From Lactobacillus acetotolerans DSM 20749 = JCM 3825 (GTDB lineage Bacteria > Bacillota > Bacilli > Lactobacillales > Lactobacillaceae): 38,014 nucleotides of DNA. The position numbers were made by a program, and so were the translations under genes. Under the pieces are notes generated by a model that did no database searches, was not told the origin of the DNA, and saw nothing but the letters and a program-made list of their open reading frames with translations. Shown in pieces: positions 33,036-38,014 of the stretch. Where the stretch lies: the NCBI RefSeq assembly GCF_001436775.1, contig NZ_AYZC01000012.1, positions 1 to 38,014 of the forward strand. The letters run 5' to 3'. Within the stretch, counting starts at the first letter, position 1. Every line of letters begins with the position of its first letter.

Positions 33036-35363
33036 TTATTTGATTTGAAAATTAGCTTTTTTTATAAATTTATTTTTGCCAATAGCATAATATTTCTTAC
33101 CATTAATTTTTTTAGCACTACCATAAGTATTAACTCTTTTATTTTTCTTTAATACACGCTTCCCACTACGTTTACCACATTTATTATAAATATAAGCATT
33201 ATGGCTAAGTTTACGTTTGCTACCAGAAATATTACCCGCAGCAATATAATGATCATTGCTTAAAACAAAATACTTCTTACCGTTAATCATTTTAGTACCG
33301 TAAGTTTTCAAAATCGAATAAGCCTGCAAAATGATATTACTTATCTTCTTACCATTTTGATCATAAATATATGCATTATGCATCAACTGACTATTACTAG
33401 CAGTTCCTTTAATCTCAGCCATATTATTCGGTTCCTTTTCTGGCTTTACATAATTATCAGGTGTAACAATATTATTACTGTTAAAGTCAATATTATTGTT
33501 ATCAGTATTTCCAGAACTTGCCTTTGAATCATTAGGTTTAGCCACATATCCAACTAAATCAGGTCCTACCTGATTAAAACTAATATTAAATTTATTATTC
33601 TTATTCGGATCCTGACTTAAAATAGATACATCTTGAATATTATTTACACAAAAACGGGCCATTGTATAAGTTTCCCCATTTAGGAAAAATAATTCAATTG
33701 AATCCTTATCAGTATAAATGGTTAAAGTAAAATCTTGTTTATCTTTCAATCCAGAATCATTACGATAACCTAACCCGCTATATAATCCATTTTTATAATA
33801 ATCTGCAGCTGCACCTGTTAATTCACTGCTATTTCCATAAACACGATATTGTCCATTAGCCGGATTAAAAATAATTGAATTATTATCTTTGCCTTGAGTA
33901 AATTTTATCTGAACAGCACCATTATAATTCTCATTATTTTTTGTAGAGAAATGGAGAACATATTTACTATTAGCCGGTTGCTTTTTCAAATTAACTAACT
34001 CGTGATTACCATTTTCATCAACTCGTTTAGAACTAACATTGCCATTAACTTCATTACCACTTTTTTCTTCAAGATTAGTAGTAATCGGTGTACTTGAAAT
34101 AGTATTATCATTATTTAGAACTAATTTCCTTGCTAAAGTATAAGCACCCAATCTCTTGGAAGTTACGGGCATATCTTCTTGATTAGTTTTTATACCAGAA
34201 TTAATATAATTCCAATTTCCTACCCAAGCCATGCTAATCAGCGAATCATCTGCTTTTGACAGGTCATCGCTACCACTAAAATTGGCACCGTAATAATCTG
34301 TCCCCTGATCTAACCTCTTAACATCGTTTTCTGGGAAAAAGATCCCATTGTTATCTAAATGACCAACTATATAATAGGTACCAGTAGTTTGACCATCTTG
34401 CGGCGATTTAGCACCAAAGAATAAAACTTGTTTTACAGTTCCATTTGCAATTTTCATGCTTCGAACAACAGGACATTCTACAGGTGCTTCAAACTTTAGC
34501 CCTTTAAAATACTGATCGTTATAAACCTTACTTTCATTTTCAGGATTAGCTTTTGACCAATGGAGACCATCTGCGGATTGATAAACACCTAAATCATTAC
34601 CTTCAGCCGCATACATAATTAGTTTATTATGCCAATAAAAAACCGAAGGATCTCTTTCATCAGATTTATTTTTAGAAGTCCAATCCCAATAATGATCAAT
34701 TACTGGAAAGCCATTATAAAGGATATGATCAAAACTTTGACCATCATTATCCGACCAGGCTGCCCAAATATTCTGTTGTTTATCCTTAATACTTAACCCT
34801 GAAAAATAAGCTACTTGTGCACCTTTAGGTACACCGGTAATATTACCTTTATTAGTAATAATTGATCCTGTCCAGGCACTACCCCAAGCATCTTTAATAT
34901 TTCCTTTATCCTGAATAGCAGTATTGGGTTTGCTAAAATGAGTAAAGTCTTTGGTCGTTACACGCTGCCAGTTTTGACCACCGGTTGCATTGCCATTAGC
35001 TCCACCCTCTGTATGAAGATAATATAAATTATAATTATTATCTTTTTGATTATAGTTAATAGTTTGCAAATCATTCGACCAACCTTGATTAGTCGTTAAA
35101 TGATATGAGTCTTGACGCTCTGGGGATGTTAAAGTTGGTTCTACATAGGTATAGCCTTTATCAGTATACCCATTTGAAACATCAGCACCGTTAAACAACG
35201 GATCATTATTATCATCTTGGTTAACCCGTTGTTGTATTATAAGGGGTGTATCATTTACCTCTGCTTTTACCGTTTGACTTTGTAATTCAATTAATCCTAA
35301 TAATGTCGCAGCAGCAATTGAAGTAATCAATTTATAATTAACATGTTTATTTACACTTGCCAT
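33036..35363 (-). CDS. Secreted GH32 fructan hydrolase with C-terminal SLAP repeats
   Basis: A 775-residue extracellular enzyme that should split inulin or levan into fructose or short fragments for the PTS. Signal peptide: residues 1-34, cut after VKA. GH32 motifs: nucleophile Asp98 in WSNDLQ (the usual form is WMNDPNG, so the flanking residues differ), Asp238 in ERDPS, and Glu296-Cys297 in APVECP as acid/base. A beta-sandwich domain follows (about 430-620), then a linker and two SLAP repeats (about 650-775; HNAYIYDQNGKK and HNAYIYNKCGKR) for non-covalent cell-wall attachment. The start ATG at 35363 has GGGAGA upstream. The cre box and promoter at 35398-35426 point to glucose repression. Confidence 0.93.
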   Translation of the reverse strand: MASVNKHVNYKLITSIAAATLLGLIELQSQTVKAEVNDTPLIIQQRVNQDDNNDPLFNGADVSNGYTDKGYTYVEPTLTSPERQDSYHLTTNQGWSNDLQTINYNQKDNNYNLYYLHTEGGANGNATGGQNWQRVTTKDFTHFSKPNTAIQDKGNIKDAWGSAWTGSIITNKGNITGVPKGAQVAYFSGLSIKDKQQNIWAAWSDNDGQSFDHILYNGFPVIDHYWDWTSKNKSDERDPSVFYWHNKLIMYAAEGNDLGVYQSADGLHWSKANPENESKVYNDQYFKGLKFEAPVECPVVRSMKIANGTVKQVLFFGAKSPQDGQTTGTYYIVGHLDNNGIFFPENDVKRLDQGTDYYGANFSGSDDLSKADDSLISMAWVGNWNYINSGIKTNQEDMPVTSKRLGAYTLARKLVLNNDNTISSTPITTNLEEKSGNEVNGNVSSKRVDENGNHELVNLKKQPANSKYVLHFSTKNNENYNGAVQIKFTQGKDNNSIIFNPANGQYRVYGNSSELTGAAADYYKNGLYSGLGYRNDSGLKDKQDFTLTIYTDKDSIELFFLNGETYTMARFCVNNIQDVSILSQDPNKNNKFNISFNQVGPDLVGYVAKPNDSKASSGNTDNNNIDFNSNNIVTPDNYVKPEKEPNNMAEIKGTASNSQLMHNAYIYDQNGKKISNIILQAYSILKTYGTKMINGKKYFVLSNDHYIAAGNISGSKRKLSHNAYIYNKCGKRSGKRVLKKNKRVNTYGSAKKINGKKYYAIGKNKFIKKANFQIK

Positions 35364-35397
35364 AATTTCTCCCAATAGAATTTAGTAAAAAATACAA

Positions 35398-35426
35398 ATT
35401 TTAAAGCGCTTTCTTTGCCATGACAA
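35398..35426 (-). promoter_or_regulatory. GH32 promoter with cre box between -35 and -10
   Basis: On the minus strand TTGTCA (35426-35421), 17 bases, TAAAAT (35403-35398). AAAGCGCTTT (35403-35412), the core of a cre-like box, lies between them, so CcpA binding would block polymerase. Confidence 0.7.
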
Positions 35427-35461
35427 CTATATTATGCTCATATCATTTCTAAAATTGTAAG

Positions 35462-35475
35462 ATGATAAATGTCAC
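35462..35475 (-). promoter_or_regulatory. Candidate LevR operator upstream of GH32
   Basis: ATGATAAATGTCAC differs at one base from ATGACAAATGTCAC in the PTS/sensor intergenic region and lies 36 bases upstream of the GH32 -35 box, a normal distance for an activator. Confidence 0.5.
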
Positions 35476-35505
35476 CATTTTATTTAACCAAAACATAAGC
35501 AACTA

Positions 35506-35535
35506 AAAAGGCATTTCAATTTGAAATGCCTTTTA
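35506..35535. terminator. Terminator of the DUF4931 gene
   Basis: AAAAGGCATTTCAA pairs with TTTGAAATGCCTTTT, with T-runs on both strands; it begins at the base after the DUF4931 stop. Confidence 0.85.
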
Positions 35536-36339
35536 TTATTCTAACTTTGATCCGTTATCAAAAAATTTTCTAAAACGACGAGCTTCCTTGTCTAAAGCTA
35601 TACCATCATTCACTTGGGATAATTTATAACCCACAAAATATGGTGGAGCTTCGAAACGAGTAATAAACTTAGCACAAATACCACCATCTTTACGTGGATA
35701 AAAGAATAAATTATAGGAATCACAACGGCCGTCATACATTATGTTAAGCATGTATTTAGACCCGCTCTGAATCCAATCCGCCCAAAGATTTAAATCATTT
35801 TTATTTAATAAATTAATGTTTAATTCCGTATAACCCTGAACCGGATGTTTAGCGATATTCACCTCTACATTTTTGCTTTTAAAAAGCGATTCGCCTTCAA
35901 AATTATCTGGCTGGATATACTTATACCCATTTTCATGCTTAAAACCAACAATTTGCATGTGAGGATGGGATAACGAACCTCCAGAATGCGGGCCAAAATT
36001 TTTATACCAAAGAACTGATCTGTAATCATTACTATCATTCATTGTTTCAAAACAACTCAACGCAAATTTCATTAATTTTCGGTTGTGTTCTCTAGTATAG
36101 GTAGAAATATCTCCATTATGATCATGTGATTCAATCAGAACCGTTTGTATAGTATCCCGTAAAGTTGGATATTTATTATGTAGCCAAATCATATCACCTT
36201 GGCGTTTATATATATCCGTTAAAGTCTCTACATCACAGAAAGGACATACATTTTTATTTTTCTTCTTAGTTTTTCGATAAGACTGCGGTTTATCTTTAGC
36301 TGCATTCAATTGAAAAACAATTGGATCATTATTCATCAT
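35536..36339 (-). CDS. DUF4931 protein, GalT-like nucleotidyl-binding fold
   Basis: A 267-residue protein resembling galactose-1-phosphate uridylyltransferases and other HIT-superfamily members. NVCPFCD is a metal-binding CxxC, and SLSHPHMQIVG holds the HxHxQ active-site pattern (the GalT nucleophile is the second His). It is shorter than true GalT (about 330-490). The substrate is unknown; its own promoter region carries a cre-like sequence and a relative of the PTS/GH32 element, which suggests co-control with fructan use. AGAGG precedes the ATG. Confidence 0.8.
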   Translation of the reverse strand: MMNNDPIVFQLNAAKDKPQSYRKTKKKNKNVCPFCDVETLTDIYKRQGDMIWLHNKYPTLRDTIQTVLIESHDHNGDISTYTREHNRKLMKFALSCFETMNDSNDYRSVLWYKNFGPHSGGSLSHPHMQIVGFKHENGYKYIQPDNFEGESLFKSKNVEVNIAKHPVQGYTELNINLLNKNDLNLWADWIQSGSKYMLNIMYDGRCDSYNLFFYPRKDGGICAKFITRFEAPPYFVGYKLSQVNDGIALDKEARRFRKFFDNGSKLE

Positions 36340-36385
36340 TATTTTTCCTCTTTTAATAGAATTAGTTAATAAAATAATAAGTTAA

Positions 36386-36428
36386 AATCGCTTACTTTAC
36401 TAACATGACAATAGATGATAAGCTGTCA
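36386..36428 (-). promoter_or_regulatory. cre-like box and inverted element upstream of DUF4931
   Basis: Read on the minus strand: AGTAAGCGATTTTA (cre-like), TTGTCA about 20 bases before it, and TGACAGCTTATCAT (36428-36415), related to the 14-bp PTS/GH32 element with one extra base in the centre. Confidence 0.4.
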
Positions 36429-36478
36429 GGTAGCAAACTTGCATTCGTAGAATAAATTTATTTAGTAGGTAATTATAC

Positions 36479-37690
36479 ATGCAGTCAAGAAAAGATTTAA
36501 GAAAACACACTAACCGCAATAATCTTTATTTAATTATAGCTGGTATTGTTGTTATTTTAGTAATCATTTTAGGCGTGGTTGTTCACAACCATGATGTCGA
36601 ATCACAAAGTAAAGAACGGCATTTTGTCACTACTCACTTTAATCCTAACGTTACCATTTATGGGGTAAAAGTTGGTAATTTAACCGTTGACAAAGCAACA
36701 CAAAAAATTAATAAAAAAGCCGACAATGTTGTCTATCTAGAAAATGGCAAGGTAACGCCTGAACGTGATCAGTCTACCAAAACAATAGATAAGTCAACTG
36801 TCCAAAGTTACTTTAAAAAGCAGCATACAACTACACCAAGCAAGCAGAACTACAACTATAAATTCAAAAAATTGTCTGAAGCCCAAAACAAATTAAATAA
36901 GGTTAAGCAAGCAACTGTAAATTATAAGTTGGATGGGAAGACTTATCCGCTTAAGGCGAAAGATTTAATTAATAAAGCCAGTTATAAAGATGGTAAATAT
37001 AAATTTGATAATACTAACGATTTAACGGCAAGATTAAATAAAATTAATAAAGCCGTTTCTACTTTACACCAAAGTTATAACTTTACCGTCCCATCTGGCA
37101 CAAAAATTAATGGAAAAACAATTACTGTTAAAAATGAAAGTTATGGCTGGGGTATTTATGTTAAAAAAGCTAAGCAAGCTATAGAGAAAGCTTACATCAA
37201 TGGTACTAAATCTCTCAACGGTGGCGATTATATCTATGGCTTAGGCTATAATACTTACGCCCATGGCTACGGTAAAAAGAACCATGGCATTGGTGATAAC
37301 TATGTCGTTATCTCCTTAAAGAAGCAGGAATTGTGGGTTGTCAGAAAAGGCAAAGTTGCTGTTAACTTAAACGATGTTGTTACTGGTACCAAGATTGGCA
37401 GCAAAGGTGACCGTACCCCACAAGGTGTTTGGTACATTCAATATAAGGAATCACCAAGTACACTACGTGGATACAACAGCGATGGAAGCAAATATGCTTC
37501 CAAAGTTAAATACTGGATGCCATTTACTTTAAGTGGTTGTGGCTTGCATGATGCCAGCTGGAGAACCGACTGGAGTAAGACTGCCTATCTTAAAGGTGGT
37601 TCTCACGGCTGTATAAACATTCAACCAAGCGAGATTCATCCGGTATGGCAAAATGTAATTAAGGATGAAGCAGTCATCGTCTACAATTAA
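36479..37690 (+). CDS. L,D-transpeptidase (YkuD) with N-terminal membrane anchor
   Basis: A 403-residue cell-wall enzyme. One membrane helix (about 15-37), then a PG_binding_4-like region (about 60-240, including IYGVKVGNLTVDKATQKINK) and a C-terminal YkuD domain. The catalytic motif is SHGCIN with Cys378; the conserved upstream His lies in CGLHDASW. Such enzymes form 3-3 peptidoglycan cross-links or attach proteins; here the exact role is unknown. The gene is divergent from DUF4931 and has its own terminator. Confidence 0.9.
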   Translation: MQSRKDLRKHTNRNNLYLIIAGIVVILVIILGVVVHNHDVESQSKERHFVTTHFNPNVTIYGVKVGNLTVDKATQKINKKADNVVYLENGKVTPERDQSTKTIDKSTVQSYFKKQHTTTPSKQNYNYKFKKLSEAQNKLNKVKQATVNYKLDGKTYPLKAKDLINKASYKDGKYKFDNTNDLTARLNKINKAVSTLHQSYNFTVPSGTKINGKTITVKNESYGWGIYVKKAKQAIEKAYINGTKSLNGGDYIYGLGYNTYAHGYGKKNHGIGDNYVVISLKKQELWVVRKGKVAVNLNDVVTGTKIGSKGDRTPQGVWYIQYKESPSTLRGYNSDGSKYASKVKYWMPFTLSGCGLHDASWRTDWSKTAYLKGGSHGCINIQPSEIHPVWQNVIKDEAVIVYN

Positions 37691-37725
37691 AAAGAAATCC
37701 TATAATTATTCAAAATTACGTAAAT

Positions 37726-37770
37726 AAGCACCTTGTTAAATCTAAAAAATTAGCAAGGTGCTTATTTTTT
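37726..37770 (+). terminator. Terminator of the L,D-transpeptidase gene
   Basis: AAGCACCTTG (37726-37735) pairs with CAAGGTGCTT (37754-37763), then A and T6. Confidence 0.87.
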
Positions 37771-37774
37771 AATC

Positions 37775-37964
37775 AAATTATTGTAAAGTGAAATATAGTT
37801 ATAATAGTAAATGCTTTCTGAAAAATTGTAATTAACGTTATCACTATCATCAGAAATTTCTTAATTTATTATAAAGCTAAAACAGTTGTGAATAATAAAT
37901 TTTAATAAAACAGTACGCGTGGTCAATGTCATTAAGTTAAGACATTGACAATCGCTGGGCTTTT
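37775..37964. other. AT-rich non-coding stretch with a 9-bp inverted repeat
   Basis: No convincing gene is seen here. GTCAATGTC (37922-37930) and GACATTGAC (37941-37949) form a stem with a 10-base spacer and no T-run, so it is not a classical terminator; it may be an operator, an RNA stem or an IS end. A TATAAT at about 37801 is a possible -10 box without a matching gene. Confidence 0.4.
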
Positions 37965-38000
37965 AAAAGGCATCCATTTTGATTAATGGATGCCTTTTTT
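37965..38000 (+). terminator. Terminator near the right window edge
   Basis: AAAAGGCATCCATT pairs with AATGGATGCCTTTT (37985-37998), with T6 at the right and a shorter A-run on the left. The gene it serves may be outside the window, on the minus strand, or a short RNA from 37800 onward. Confidence 0.75.
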
Positions 38001-38014
38001 AGCACAGCAAATAA

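Overview
The window looks like a chromosomal segment of a low-GC Lactobacillus, most likely of the S-layer-bearing acidophilus/delbrueckii group. The signs are AT-rich DNA with strong AAGGAGG-type ribosome binding sites, a secreted fructan hydrolase ending in SLAP (S-layer protein) repeats, a tandem pair resembling the L. johnsonii H2O2-forming flavin reductases Nfr1/Nfr2, and an esterase nearly residue-for-residue like the L. johnsonii cinnamoyl esterase LJ0536 family. The species is not fixed by the sequence. The block rsmG-noc-parA-parB-DUF951-ychF is the usual origin-proximal block of Firmicutes, so the window probably lies near oriC.

Layout. 1-192: window edge, perhaps the end of an IS30-like element, then a terminator. 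193-3789: heterodimeric ABC exporter. 3938-9417: minus-strand chromosome-maintenance block (DUF1129 membrane protein, YchF, DUF951, ParB, ParA, Noc, RsmG). 9579-14171: CvpA-like protein, ApbE, a tyrosine-phosphatase-like protein, two flavin reductases with a TetR regulator, and a small hypothetical. 14243-15658: PepD dipeptidase. 15659-16950: a gene-poor island bounded by exact 22-bp direct repeats. It holds two related toxin/antisense-RNA-like cassettes (one apparently intact, one decayed) and an orphan RelB/DinJ-type antitoxin. 17029-19368: FtsX-type ABC transporter with a TetR regulator and paired operators. 19419-24556: DUF4143 ATPase, two histidine phosphatases, the esterase, YaaA and an unknown protein. 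24600-25269: PemK/MazF-RelB type II toxin-antitoxin pair. 25403-36339: a fructan locus. 36479-37690: L,D-transpeptidase. The last 320 bases hold terminators and an inverted repeat.

The fructan locus resembles the LevQRST/levDEFG/fruA arrangement of oral streptococci. A mannose-family PTS (IIA, IIB, IIC, IID) is divergent from four sensing genes: a membrane-anchored sugar-binding protein, a histidine kinase, a NarL-type response regulator and a solute-binding protein. A cell-surface GH32 fructanase and a DUF4931 (GalT-like) gene lie beyond them. Three of these genes are damaged: the regulator has an in-frame TGA just before its DNA-binding domain, the solute-binding protein has a frameshift, and IID is split in two. 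The PTS and GH32 promoter regions share a 14-bp inverted element and cre-like sites, and a related arrangement precedes the DUF4931 gene, which suggests one regulon.

The most novel-looking element is at 16114-16466. Two adjacent, oppositely oriented extended -10 promoters drive a roughly 108-nt minus-strand RNA and a plus-strand mRNA for a 27-residue hydrophobic/basic peptide. The small RNA carries a 14-nt stretch that can pair with the first 14 nt of the mRNA because of a direct repeat. The peptide gene has an in-register A AAA AAG slippery heptamer, and a -1 shift there would give a 38-residue product whose C-terminus matches the decayed sister copy. This is sequence-based inference; no expression or toxicity is shown here.
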